Assembly: GCF_025211055.1 (NCBI RefSeq)
Contig: NZ_JAOARO010000088.1
Location: 1-64,000 of the forward strand
Reading direction: 5' to 3'
Source: Vallitalea sp.
Lineage (GTDB): Bacteria > Bacillota > Clostridia > Lachnospirales > Vallitaleaceae
Length of the DNA: 64,000 nt
Shown here: positions 52,949 through 61,215 of the stretch, piece after piece
How positions within the stretch are numbered: the stretch's first letter is position 1
Layout of the letters: the number at the start of each line of letters is the position of its first letter
The notes under the pieces: model-generated
What the model was told of the DNA's origin: nothing
Databases searched by the model: none
Seen by the model: the letters and a program-made list of their open reading frames with translations, nothing else
Program-made: the position numbers and the translations under genes

Positions 52949-54380
52949 TATTAATGAAAATATAATTAGTATTATCAAGAAAGTCAGAAGAAAAATTATA
53001 TTTAAGATGTTAATAGAAAATGTTCTATTGAGCTTTACTGGTGGAGTTATTGCATGTATTGTACTTGCAATAATAGCTCATTTTACACCAATAACGTTTA
53101 TATATATAAAATCAGCTTATATATTGATTTTTAGTATATTAATAGGAATGGTATACTCCATATTCAATATACCAGATAATAATTACACAGCAAAAATTAT
53201 AGATGAAAAAGGTTTGAAAGAAAGGACAATAACTGCTCTTGAATTAATGGAAAGTAACAATCCATATGCAAAAATTGAGATAGAAGATGCTTATTCACAT
53301 TTAAGGAAAATAAACTATAAAAAAATAATTTCCTTAAAACCTCCGACCAAAAAATTTGTGATGAGTGTGTCAATGGTTACTATTTTAATTATAATATTGG
53401 CAATTCCTAATAGGCATAGAAATATTGTGGAACAAAAAGAACGAATGCATATTGTTAAAGAAGAAGAGAAAGATGAAATAGAGAAAATCAAGAAAGAAAT
53501 AAAGAAAGATGTCTTCTTAACTGAGAAGGATAAAAAAGAACTTGAAAAAGAAATAGCAAAGCTCAATAAAGAGATATCAAATATTAATGATGAAAAAGAG
53601 TATAAGAAACAAGCTGAATCAAATAAAAAAATCATAGAGCACAAAAAAAATAAAGCCAAGGAAGAGAATTTTGAAAAATTAGCTAAGAAGATGTTGGGGA
53701 ATAATAATTTACAGGAATTAGGAAAGGCTCTCAGTGATAAAGAATTTGATAAAGCCAAAGAAGAAATAGATAAATTGATTGAAGAAGCGAAAAAAATGAG
53801 TGATAAAGAATATAATGATATGCTGGCTAGTTTATCAGATAAGTTGGCAGGACTTGACATCAATCAATTACAAGAGGCTCTAGGTGATCTGGCTAATGAA
53901 ATGGAAATGACAAACATAACACTGTCAAATAGCCAATATGCTTCCTCTAATAGCAATAATAGTAATTCAGGTAAATCTCAAAATAATAATCAAAGTTCTG
54001 GTACAGGGTCTGATAGTGGGCAGAATGGACAAGGTAGTGGACAGGGTAACTCACAAGGCAACGGACAGGGTAGCGGACAAGGTAACGGAAATGGTAATGG
54101 AAAAGGACAGGGAAGAGGTAAAGGAAGTGCCAATTCCGAAACAGATAATGAATCTATAGGTGCTTCTACAGAGGATAAGAATATTAATGGTAAACGTGGA
54201 AATAAAGATGATTCCCAGATTCAGATGACAAAAGAAGGAATATCCATAGGTGGAGAGAAAGTACCATATGTTCAGGTAATTGGTGAATATGAGAGTAAAG
54301 CCTATGAATCAATGAATACATCAGATATTCCTAAAGGAATGCAAGAAGTAGTAAAAGAATATTTTTCAGGACTTAATTGA
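52941..54380 (+). CDS. coiled-coil, Gly/Gln-rich membrane protein (DUF4175-like)
   Basis: Predicted 479 residues, last gene of the cluster. Membrane segments at about 28-48, 54-74 and 135-155. Residues 165-300 are a highly charged Lys/Glu coiled coil with many KK and EE. Residues 330-395 are low complexity: first Asn/Ser-rich, then a Gly-Gln-Asn-Ser run with repeats such as GSGQGNSQGNGQGSGQGN. The last 50 residues are ordered (KEGISIGGEKVPYVQVIG; KAYESMNTSDIPKGMQEV), a tail common to proteins that follow MoxR/DUF58/vWA genes. The gene overlaps the permease by eight bases. The function is unknown; the coiled coil points to an assembly or tether. Confidence 0.8.
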   Translation: MIDINENIISIIKKVRRKIIFKMLIENVLLSFTGGVIACIVLAIIAHFTPITFIYIKSAYILIFSILIGMVYSIFNIPDNNYTAKIIDEKGLKERTITALELMESNNPYAKIEIEDAYSHLRKINYKKIISLKPPTKKFVMSVSMVTILIIILAIPNRHRNIVEQKERMHIVKEEEKDEIEKIKKEIKKDVFLTEKDKKELEKEIAKLNKEISNINDEKEYKKQAESNKKIIEHKKNKAKEENFEKLAKKMLGNNNLQELGKALSDKEFDKAKEEIDKLIEEAKKMSDKEYNDMLASLSDKLAGLDINQLQEALGDLANEMEMTNITLSNSQYASSNSNNSNSGKSQNNNQSSGTGSDSGQNGQGSGQGNSQGNGQGSGQGNGNGNGKGQGRGKGSANSETDNESIGASTEDKNINGKRGNKDDSQIQMTKEGISIGGEKVPYVQVIGEYESKAYESMNTSDIPKGMQEVVKEYFSGLN

Positions 54381-54508
54381 GTTATATAAAATAATTGACA
54401 TTGTAGTTTGTTAATTATCTAATATCAGTAGGTTATTAACCCATTCAGTAAAGGCTATGGATATTAGTATAAAGTTTTGTGAGCTTAGATTAGAAACTTA
54501 ATGTTTAT

Positions 54509-54787
54509 ATGAGCATATATGTTGTACTATTTCAGATAAAAAAACAATTGACGGATATAGAGCCAAGAAGAAGTGGTTATAACCCAAAAATTAACAGCTG
54601 AAAAAATTTCATCTATCTAATGGTCGATTATGTGAATGGTTGGGCAGATGTTAGAAAATATTTTAGGTTGATAAATGAATATAACAAGGATTATAAAATA
54701 CTATTTGAACATAGATCAGACAAAATAAGTTATGAACAATTAGAAAGCTGTTATAGATGGGTTGAGCAATTGACGAATCAATATTAA
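54509..54787 (+). pseudogene. possible broken small gene, 93 codons with one internal TGA
   Basis: One frame reads from ATG 54509 to TAA 54785-54787 with a single in-frame TGA at 54599-54601. The downstream part (VDYVNGWADVRKYFRLINEY, then KILFEHRSDKISYEQLESCY) looks like real protein, with normal use of charged and aromatic residues. There is no ribosome binding site at either possible start (54509 or 54620). It may be a remnant. The rest of the 54381-54946 gap is AT-rich with nothing clear. Confidence 0.35.
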
Positions 54788-54946
54788 AATTAATTGATTT
54801 TAATAATATTTGTTTAATTTCCTTATTATTGGTAAAATATAATAGAAGATTTTTTAGACACAACTAATTGAATTATTATAATTTAAATGACATAATTGAC
54901 TTGGAATATTTAACTACATAGTATAAATTTATAGGGAGTAGTTATC

Positions 54947-55525
54947 ATGCTACATTTTTCTAAGTGCAAAAATCTAATATTAATTATTATTTTTATTTTA
55001 TTGGACCAGATTATCAAGATATTAATAAACACTTATTGGATTGATAATTATTATGATATAAGTAATAAAATAGCTATTAAACCAATGTTAAATAAAGATT
55101 ACTCATATGTGAATAGCACTTTTGGTTTTGATATGAGTTTACAAACTCATATCATATTAATAAGTCTAGTTCTATTGGTTTTAATCATAATCTACAAATA
55201 TATATTGGCTAATAACACCAACCTAAGATTATTGGTACTAGGATTGAATCTATTAATTGCAGGATGTATTTGTTCCTTATCTGATAAATTTTTATGGGCT
55301 GGAAGTTTGGATTATATCTGTGTTAAAGGTTTACTGGTATTGGATTTGAAAGATATATATTTGATTATTGCTGAAATTATACTTATTATTTGGATAATTA
55401 TTAAGCGTGACTTGGTATTTAGATTAAATATAAGAGATATAATTAGATTTGTTGGAGATGAATGGGCAAATTATAGGATGAAAAACGTTATTAAACATAG
55501 AAAAGTCAAATCAAATGGCAAATGA
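54947..55525 (+). CDS. LspA-like (signal peptidase II) membrane protein, divergent
   Basis: Predicted 192 residues with four hydrophobic segments, the LspA layout. The first has LILIIIFILLDQIIKILI (the LDQ element), the third GLNLLIAGCICSLSDKF, and the fourth LDLKDIYLIIAEIILIIWII. In LspA the catalytic Asp residues lie in NLIDR and FNxAD; here the matching stretches read SLSDK and LDLKD, so both Asp are kept but the surrounding consensus is lost. A basic tail of 45 residues beyond the usual end is extra. It may be a real but diverged signal peptidase II or a paralogue with another job. RBS GGGAG before ATG. Confidence 0.65.
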   Translation: MLHFSKCKNLILIIIFILLDQIIKILINTYWIDNYYDISNKIAIKPMLNKDYSYVNSTFGFDMSLQTHIILISLVLLVLIIIYKYILANNTNLRLLVLGLNLLIAGCICSLSDKFLWAGSLDYICVKGLLVLDLKDIYLIIAEIILIIWIIIKRDLVFRLNIRDIIRFVGDEWANYRMKNVIKHRKVKSNGK

Positions 55526-55556
55526 TTTAATATAAAAGGAAAGGAAGCGTACTAGA

Positions 55557-55670
55557 ATGAGGTTATCAGAATTACCCAATATAGGAAAAACACTTGAAAA
55601 AGAATTAACTGATATTGGTATACAAACTGCTGAAGAATTAAAAGGTAAATATGATCAGTTAAAAAAATAA
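55557..55670 (+). CDS. mini TfoX C-terminal domain protein
   Basis: Predicted 37 residues from ATG 55557, after AAAGGAAAGGAAG. It reads LSELPNIGKTLEKELTDIG then TAEELKGKYDQLKK, the first helix-hairpin-helix of the TfoX C-terminal domain (LPNIGxxLxxxLxxxGIxTxEEL). Full versions are about 75-85 residues, so this one is cut short. It lies right before the alaS promoter and 31 bases after the LspA-like gene. HhH motifs bind DNA. The gene is real-looking by its site and composition but may be a remnant. Confidence 0.6.
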   Translation: MRLSELPNIGKTLEKELTDIGIQTAEELKGKYDQLKK

Positions 55671-55701
55671 TATCATTTTACAGTTTTTATAAAGGGTAGT
55701 A

Positions 55702-55730
55702 TTGACAAAAGTAGGGCATTTAATTATAAT
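55702..55730 (+). promoter_or_regulatory. perfect consensus promoter of alaS
   Basis: TTGACA (55702-55707) and TATAAT (55725-55730) are both exact, with the ideal 17-base spacer. Transcription would begin near 55737, only about 14 bases before an intrinsic terminator. Confidence 0.88.
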
Positions 55731-55750
55731 TTTAAAAAGAGAAATGTGTA

Positions 55751-55778
55751 CCTCGTAAGAAAACGAGGATTTTTTTTT
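55751..55778 (+). terminator. intrinsic terminator in the alaS leader
   Basis: CCTCGT (55751-55756) pairs with ACGAGG (55763-55768) with an AAGAAA loop, followed by A and nine T. It lies between the alaS promoter and the alaS RBS, so it must be bypassed for alaS expression. No T-box specifier stem or TGGNACCGCG-type element fits in the 14-base leader. Confidence 0.85.
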
Positions 55779-55805
55779 AATAGCTGAATGGAGGAAAAAG
55801 AAACA

Positions 55806-58445
55806 ATGAAAAAGTACGGTTTAAACGAACTTAGGAAAATGTATCTTGAATTTTTTGAAAGCAAGAATCATCTTAAAATGAACAGTTTTCCATTAGTTCC
55901 TAAAAACGATAAAAGTTTATTATTAATAAATGCAGGTATGACACCATTAAAACCTTATTTTACTGGTCAGGAAGTACCACCAAGTAAAAGAGTTACTACT
56001 TGTCAAAAATGCATTCGTACAGGTGATATAGAGAATGTAGGAAAAACTCAGAGACATGGTACTTTTTTTGAAATGCTTGGTAATTTCTCATTTGGTGATT
56101 ATTTTAAAGAAGAAGCTATAGAGTGGGCATGGGAATTTGTTACAAAAGTACTTGAATTACCAGAAGACAAATTATATGTATCTATCTATTTGGAAGATGA
56201 TGAAGCAGAAAAAATATGGCATGAAAAAATTGGTTTACCTAAGGATAGAATAATACGATTAGGAAAAGAAGATAACTTCTGGGAGCATGGTACAGGTCCA
56301 TGTGGTCCATGTTCAGAGATTCATTATGATCGTGGCGTGGAACATGGCTGTGGTTCACCAGATTGTAAAGTAGGTTGTGACTGTGACAGATTCATGGAAT
56401 TCTGGAATCTAGTATTTACTCAATTTGAAAAAACTGAAGACGGTCAGTATGTTCCTCTTGATTTCCCTAACATAGATACAGGAATGGGACTTGAAAGACT
56501 TGCTCTTCTAATGCAGGAGGTAGATTCAATATTTGATATAGATACAATACAGGCGTTATTACAAAAAGTTTGTGATATGGCTAATGTCAAATATAAAGAA
56601 GACCCACAGAATGATATTTCCATAAGGCTTATCACTGACCATATTCGTTCAGTAAGTTTTATGATTTCTGATGGTATATTACCATCTAATGAGGGCAGAG
56701 GATATGTTCTTAGAAGATTATTAAGAAGAGCGGCTAGACATGGTAAACTTTTAGGTATAGAAGGCAAATTCTTAGCTAAGCTATGTGAAACAGTTATTGA
56801 AGTTTCCAAAGAAGCTTATCCTGAATTAGAAGAAAAGAAAGATTATATTACTAAGATAATAACTGTAGAAGAAGATAGATTCAATGAAACAATAGACCAA
56901 GGTCTAGGTATATTAAAAACTTATATTGATGAATTAGAAAAAGAAGGTAATAAGAAGCTATCTGGTGAAAAAACATTCAAATTATATGATACTTACGGTT
57001 TTCCTATTGATTTAACAAAAGAGATTCTTGAAGAAAGTAGTCTACTTGTTGATGAAGATGGTTTTAATGAAGAGATGGATAAACAAAAAACAAGAGCACG
57101 TGAAGCAAGAGCTGAAAGTAATTATATGGGTGCAGAAGAAACTGTATATAATAAATTAGATGCTTCATTGGAATCAAAATTTGTTGGATATGACAATATT
57201 AAATATAGTTCTATGGTAAAAGTCTTAACTGATGAAAAAGAAATTATCAATGTATTAAAGGAAGGTACAAAAGGAACTATATTCGTTGAAGAGACACCAT
57301 TTTATGCTACTAGTGGTGGACAAATGGCTGATATAGGGTACATCACAACTGAAACAGGTAAATTTGAAGTTGAAGATGTAGTTAAGTTAATGGGAAATAA
57401 AATAGGTCATGTAGGAGTAGTTGTAGAAGGAACAATTGAGGTTAATCAAGAAGCAAAGTTGATTGTTGATGAAATTAATCGTAGAGCTACAGCTAAAAAT
57501 CATAGTGCTACTCACTTATTGCAAAAAGCGTTAAGAAATGTATTAGGAAATCATGTTGAACAGGCTGGTTCTCATGTAACTCATGATAAGTTGCGTTTTG
57601 ACTTTACTCATTTTCAACCATTGACAGATGATGAAATAAGACGTGTAGAAGAAGAAGTCAACTTAAAGATCATGGAAGGACTTAATATAGTTACGAAAGA
57701 AATGTCTATTGAGGAAGCTAAAAAACTAGGAGCCATGGCATTATTTGGAGAAAAATACGGTTCAACGGTTAGAGTAGTAAACATGGATGACTATAGTGTT
57801 GAATTATGTGGTGGTACACATATATCAAATACTTCTGAAGCTGGAACATTCAAGATTGTTTCTGAAACAGGGGTTGCTGCAGGTGTTAGAAGAATAGAAG
57901 CCTTAACATCCAATAACGCTATCAACTACTATAAGAATTTGGAATCATTAATAAAAGATTTTTCTAAATTACTGAAAGCTGAACCTTCAATGCTCATTAA
58001 GAAAACAGAACAGTTAATGGAAGACAATAAGAAAGTCAAACAAGAAAACGAAAAATTGAAAGCAAAACTTTCAAAAGGTGCTGCTGATGATCTATTGAAT
58101 AATGTTGTAGATATAGATGGAGTCAAACTGTTAGCTGCAAATATTGAAGACCAAGATATGAATGGATTAAGAAATCTTGGAGACAGCTTGAAGCAAAAAC
58201 TTGGTGAAGGTGTAATAGTATTAACAACATCCAAGGGAAGTAAAGTTAATTTGGTTGTTATGGCAACTGAAGAAGCTACTAAAAAGGGAGCACATGCAGG
58301 TAACTTAATTAGAGAAGTAGCAGGTGTTGTTGGTGGCGGTGGCGGTGGACGTCCAAATATGGCACAAGCAGGTGGTAAAAATCCTGAAAAGATAGAAGAA
58401 GCTTTAGAAAAAGCAAAAGATGTATTAAAAACTCAAATAAAATGA
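55806..58445 (+). CDS. alaS: alanyl-tRNA synthetase
   Basis: Predicted 879 residues from ATG 55806, 11 bases after GGAGG; the ATG 55788 in frame overlaps that site. Class II catalytic core (FFESKNHLKMNSFPLVP; RTGDIENVGKTQRHGTFFEM; GTGPCGPCSEIHYDRG; PNIDTGMGLERL), tRNA-binding helices, an editing domain with HSATHLLQKALR (HxxxH) and LCGGTHISNT, and a C-terminal DHHA1 domain with GGGGGGRPNMAQAGG. It charges tRNA-Ala and clears Ser and Gly mistakes. It has its own promoter and leader terminator; the downstream terminator is at 58467. Confidence 0.98.
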   Translation: MKKYGLNELRKMYLEFFESKNHLKMNSFPLVPKNDKSLLLINAGMTPLKPYFTGQEVPPSKRVTTCQKCIRTGDIENVGKTQRHGTFFEMLGNFSFGDYFKEEAIEWAWEFVTKVLELPEDKLYVSIYLEDDEAEKIWHEKIGLPKDRIIRLGKEDNFWEHGTGPCGPCSEIHYDRGVEHGCGSPDCKVGCDCDRFMEFWNLVFTQFEKTEDGQYVPLDFPNIDTGMGLERLALLMQEVDSIFDIDTIQALLQKVCDMANVKYKEDPQNDISIRLITDHIRSVSFMISDGILPSNEGRGYVLRRLLRRAARHGKLLGIEGKFLAKLCETVIEVSKEAYPELEEKKDYITKIITVEEDRFNETIDQGLGILKTYIDELEKEGNKKLSGEKTFKLYDTYGFPIDLTKEILEESSLLVDEDGFNEEMDKQKTRAREARAESNYMGAEETVYNKLDASLESKFVGYDNIKYSSMVKVLTDEKEIINVLKEGTKGTIFVEETPFYATSGGQMADIGYITTETGKFEVEDVVKLMGNKIGHVGVVVEGTIEVNQEAKLIVDEINRRATAKNHSATHLLQKALRNVLGNHVEQAGSHVTHDKLRFDFTHFQPLTDDEIRRVEEEVNLKIMEGLNIVTKEMSIEEAKKLGAMALFGEKYGSTVRVVNMDDYSVELCGGTHISNTSEAGTFKIVSETGVAAGVRRIEALTSNNAINYYKNLESLIKDFSKLLKAEPSMLIKKTEQLMEDNKKVKQENEKLKAKLSKGAADDLLNNVVDIDGVKLLAANIEDQDMNGLRNLGDSLKQKLGEGVIVLTTSKGSKVNLVVMATEEATKKGAHAGNLIREVAGVVGGGGGGRPNMAQAGGKNPEKIEEALEKAKDVLKTQIK

Positions 58446-58466
58446 TATACTTGATAAAGTAGATAG

Positions 58467-58502
58467 AGCCTAGTATAGATCAAATAAATATACTAGGCTT
58501 TA
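58467..58502 (+). terminator. terminator of alaS
   Basis: AGCCTAGTATA (58467-58477) pairs perfectly with TATACTAGGCT (58489-58499), loop 11, then TTTACT. Confidence 0.82.
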
Positions 58503-58593
58503 CTATAGGTAGTATGTTTACAAGTAGTCATAAATAATTATTAAATCCGCACAAATGAATTATTAATATACATAATGGAATGAAGGGATATTC

Positions 58594-59895
58594 ATGAAGA
58601 TAAGAAAAATTAGTATGGTTGTAATTATTATAATGTTACTTAGTGGTTGTTCTAGTAATTCATATATTGTAAAATATGATAATGATACGATTGCATCAAG
58701 TATTAATGTAGATATAGTAGAAAATATGATAGATAAATCTTTAGTAAATCATAAGATTAGTAACGTCACATTAACAGCTGTTGGCGATATAATGTTTCAC
58801 AAGTGGCAGTTATACAGAGGTTATGATAAAGAAACGGATAGCTTTGATTTTACTAACTCATTTAGATATGTAGAAGAGTATCTAAAAAATTCTGATTATA
58901 CAATTGGTAATCTTGAGACTACGTTAGCTGGAAGAAATAAAGGGAGAAATATTAGACCTGAGAATGAATATAAAGGTTATCATGGTTTTCCATGTTTTAA
59001 TACCCCTGAAATATTAGCATATAACATGAAAAAAGCTGGTTTTGATTTGTTATCTACAGCTAATAATCATTCTTTAGATAGTAAGGCAGAAGGGGTTATA
59101 TCTACGTTGGATTTTTTAGATAAGCAAGGTCTGGCACATGTAGGAACATATAGGAATGAAGACGAGGCAGATAAAATATTTACTACAGATATAAATGATA
59201 TGAAGTTTGCGTTTTTAGCGTATACATATGGGACTAATGGATTTGATGTACCAAAGGATAAACCGTATCTGATCAATTCTTTAGGAATGTATGATAGGGA
59301 CAAAATTGATGACATGATATCAGAGGTCAAGAGAGCTGATGAAACAGGCGTTGATTTTGTTGTGACAATAATTCATTTTGGTAATGAATATTTTGATTAT
59401 CCTAATTCCTATCAAAAAGACATTGTGGATGAATTATTTGAGGCTGGTACAGATGTTATTATTGGTAGCCATCCTCATGTCTTGCAACCATTGGAGATTA
59501 GAGATATAAAGTGTGATGATGGATCTATAAGAAAAGGTGTGGTAATATATTCATTAGGTAATTTTTTATCATCACAGAGATATACAAAACAATATCCATC
59601 ACAGACAGATGTAAGTGTTATCATGGATATTAATTTTGAAAAGATAGATAATCATAGAGCAGAAATAAAAAGTATTTCCTTTGTTCCAACTTGTACTTTT
59701 AGAAACTCAAGAGAATTGGCAGTATTACCAGTAGATGAAATTCTAGACAATATAGATTCATATAATCTGGATATAAACGAGTATGGTATAAATAGACTAA
59801 ATTATGCAAGAGCTAACACAATTAAACATATATTAACCTATACAGATAAAAATTATATTTATAATAACTATAAGTACACTATTTCTTTACATTAA
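58594..59895 (+). CDS. CapA-family lipoprotein (metallophosphatase fold)
   Basis: Predicted 433 residues. Lipobox LLSGC with Cys19 for lipid anchoring on the outer membrane face. The rest is a PGA_cap (CapA) metallophosphatase-like domain: TAVGDIMFHKWQ, GNLETTLAGR, STANNHSLDSKAEGV, IIHFGNEYFDYP, IIGSHPHVLQP and VIYSLGNFLSSQ. CapA takes part in poly-gamma-glutamate capsule assembly in Bacillus, but the capBC partners are absent here, and most clostridial homologues have no known substrate. RBS GAAGGG before ATG. Confidence 0.88.
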   Translation: MKIRKISMVVIIIMLLSGCSSNSYIVKYDNDTIASSINVDIVENMIDKSLVNHKISNVTLTAVGDIMFHKWQLYRGYDKETDSFDFTNSFRYVEEYLKNSDYTIGNLETTLAGRNKGRNIRPENEYKGYHGFPCFNTPEILAYNMKKAGFDLLSTANNHSLDSKAEGVISTLDFLDKQGLAHVGTYRNEDEADKIFTTDINDMKFAFLAYTYGTNGFDVPKDKPYLINSLGMYDRDKIDDMISEVKRADETGVDFVVTIIHFGNEYFDYPNSYQKDIVDELFEAGTDVIIGSHPHVLQPLEIRDIKCDDGSIRKGVVIYSLGNFLSSQRYTKQYPSQTDVSVIMDINFEKIDNHRAEIKSISFVPTCTFRNSRELAVLPVDEILDNIDSYNLDINEYGINRLNYARANTIKHILTYTDKNYIYNNYKYTISLH

Positions 59896-59960
59896 CAGGA
59901 TTTTGGCAAATAATTATTTATATTATATATATAATAACTATTAAGTTTTCAAAAAACATA

Positions 59961-59988
59961 TTGACGTATTTCTATAATATGATATAAT
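59961..59988 (+). promoter_or_regulatory. rpsU promoter
   Basis: TTGACG (59961-59966) and TATAAT (59983-59988), spacer 16. The leader of about 75 bases holds a TTGTG/CACAA hairpin (about 60021-60040) and a GGAGGGAGG site before ATG 60071. Confidence 0.8.
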
Positions 59989-60070
59989 CTAATATAGTGC
60001 TAGATAATTAATACCCCAATAGTTGTGAGGTAAGGCACAAATTGCAACTGGAGGGAGGTAGGAGTTGGCT

Positions 60071-60244
60071 ATGTCAAACATTGTTATTAAAGATAATGAA
60101 ACCCTAGATAGTGCACTCAGAAGATTTAAAAGAAGTTGCGCAAAAGCAGGGATTATGCAGGAAATTCGTAAGAGAGAACATTATGAAAAACCTAGCGTGA
60201 AACGCAAAAAAAAATCCGAAGCTGCAAGAAAACGCAAGTTCTAA
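60071..60244 (+). CDS. rpsU: 30S ribosomal protein S21
   Basis: Predicted 57 residues, too short for a standard ORF list but unmistakable: [20 protein letters not shown], then [20 protein letters not shown] and an RKRKF-type basic end. S21 helps the anti-Shine-Dalgarno end of 16S rRNA in initiation. Strong RBS GGAGGGAGG; yqeY starts 28 bases later and is probably cotranscribed, the usual Firmicute arrangement. Confidence 0.97.
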   Translation: MSNIVIKDNETLDSALRRFKRSCAKAGIMQEIRKREHYEKPSVKRKKKSEAARKRKF

Positions 60245-60272
60245 TTAAACCTAAAAATTTGAGGATGATTGT

Positions 60273-60716
60273 ATGTCATTAAAAGTTCAATTGTTGCAGG
60301 ATATGAAATCTGCAATGAAAGAAAAAGACACTTTACGTAAAAACACTATTCAGCTAGTCCGCTCAGCCATTCTTCAGGAAGAAAAAGACAATCACGTAGA
60401 ATTATCGGATGATGATATTATTAAAATAATATCAAGTCAGGTAAAGAAGAGAAAGTCAAGCCTTCCTGAATATGAAAAAAGTGGCCGAACTGATTTAGTT
60501 GATGACTTAAAAGTAGAAATTAATATTCTGATGTCTTATTTACCCGAACAATTATCTGATGAAGAATTAATTTCTATAGTTGAAAAAACTATCGAAGAAG
60601 TTGGTGCTTCCTCAATGAAAGATATGGGTAAAGTAATGTCTGCTATTATACCAAAGGTACAAGGTAAAGCAGATAATAAAAAGGTAAGTGAAATAATTAG
60701 AAATATCTTAAAATAA
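60273..60716 (+). CDS. yqeY: YqeY/GatB-like protein
   Basis: Predicted 147 residues, family length. It has SLKVQLLQDMKSAMKEKDTL at the N-terminus and a C-terminal helical domain like the tail of GatB (MKDMGKVMSAIIPKVQGKAD, KKVSEIIRNIL), thought to bind tRNA. Probable role near glutamyl/aspartyl amidotransfer on tRNA, unproved. It follows rpsU as in B. subtilis; the terminator begins within its stop codon. Confidence 0.95.
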   Translation: MSLKVQLLQDMKSAMKEKDTLRKNTIQLVRSAILQEEKDNHVELSDDDIIKIISSQVKKRKSSLPEYEKSGRTDLVDDLKVEINILMSYLPEQLSDEELISIVEKTIEEVGASSMKDMGKVMSAIIPKVQGKADNKKVSEIIRNILK

Positions 60717-60744
60717 AGCTGTTGATTTATCAACAGCTTTTTTA
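60715..60744 (+). terminator. terminator of rpsU-yqeY
   Basis: AAAGCTGTTGA (60715-60725) pairs with TCAACAGCTTT (60730-60740), four-base loop, T-tract to 60743. The stem overlaps the yqeY stop codon. Confidence 0.92.
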
Positions 60745-60792
60745 GTGTATTTTTTTACTAATTAATCTTATTATTTTTTAATTCAACTTATA

Positions 60793-60821
60793 GAATATTA
60801 GATATATAATAAACATATTTA
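60793..60821 (+). promoter_or_regulatory. possible sigma-E promoter of the yqfC block
   Basis: GAATATT (60793-60799) fits the sigma-E -35 consensus GHATAKT at every position. CATATTTA (60814-60821), 14 bases on, keeps the CATA of the -10 consensus. yqfC and yqfD are sigma-E-dependent sporulation genes in B. subtilis, which supports the reading, but the -10 is imperfect. Confidence 0.5.
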
Positions 60822-60839
60822 TGTATAAAGGAGGGGAAT

Positions 60840-60878
60840 ATGAGTTGGAGGATACCCTTCAACAAGGTGAGAGGATGA
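60840..60878 (+). CDS. 12-residue leader ORF before yqfC
   Basis: ATG 60840 follows a very strong AAAGGAGGGG and reads MSWRIPFNKVRG before TGA 60876-60878, which abuts the yqfC ATG at 60879. The two are in the same frame. Either this is a short coupled leader peptide or a former N-terminus of YqfC cut off by a stop. Confidence 0.5.
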   Translation: MSWRIPFNKVRG

Positions 60879-61169
60879 ATGACAATTAATAAAAAGAAAA
60901 AAGAGAAAAATAATGATAAAAAATTTCATATAGCAGAAATATTAGAAGTGCCTAGAGATGTAGCACTTGGGGATTCAATTATAACTCTTACTGGAAAACG
61001 GGAGATGCTTATTGAAAATTATAAAGGGATAGTGGAATATGACGAACAATTTTTGAAGGTAAAAACCAAAAATGGATTAATAGAATTAGAGGGTAATCAT
61101 TTCTTAATTACATATCTTACAGATGAAGAAATCAAGATAACTGGTCAAATAAAAAAAATCAAGTATTAA
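60879..61169 (+). CDS. yqfC: sporulation protein YqfC
   Basis: Predicted 96 residues, close to the B. subtilis length. It shows HIAEILEVPRDVALGDSIIT, MLIENYKGIVEY and LIELEGNHFLIT, then INGxIxxIxY-type TGQIKKIKY at the end, the YabP/YqfC family pattern. It is a mother-cell sporulation protein of unclear action. Its ATG follows GTGAGAGG and the stop of the in-frame leader ORF. yqfD starts 46 bases downstream. Confidence 0.92.
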   Translation: MTINKKKKEKNNDKKFHIAEILEVPRDVALGDSIITLTGKREMLIENYKGIVEYDEQFLKVKTKNGLIELEGNHFLITYLTDEEIKITGQIKKIKY

Positions 61170-61215
61170 GATTAAGTAAGTAATATAAAATTTAAAAGAG
61201 GAAGAAGGGTGACAT

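Noticed and set aside
53938..54159. Plus-strand frame of 73 codons over the Gly/Gln repeat
   Set aside because: A second frame of the repetitive coding region; its repeats mirror those of the real gene, and it has no ribosome site.
55671..55787. T-box riboswitch before alaS
   Set aside because: The transcribed leader before the terminator is only about 14 bases; no specifier stem or antiterminator bulge sequence.
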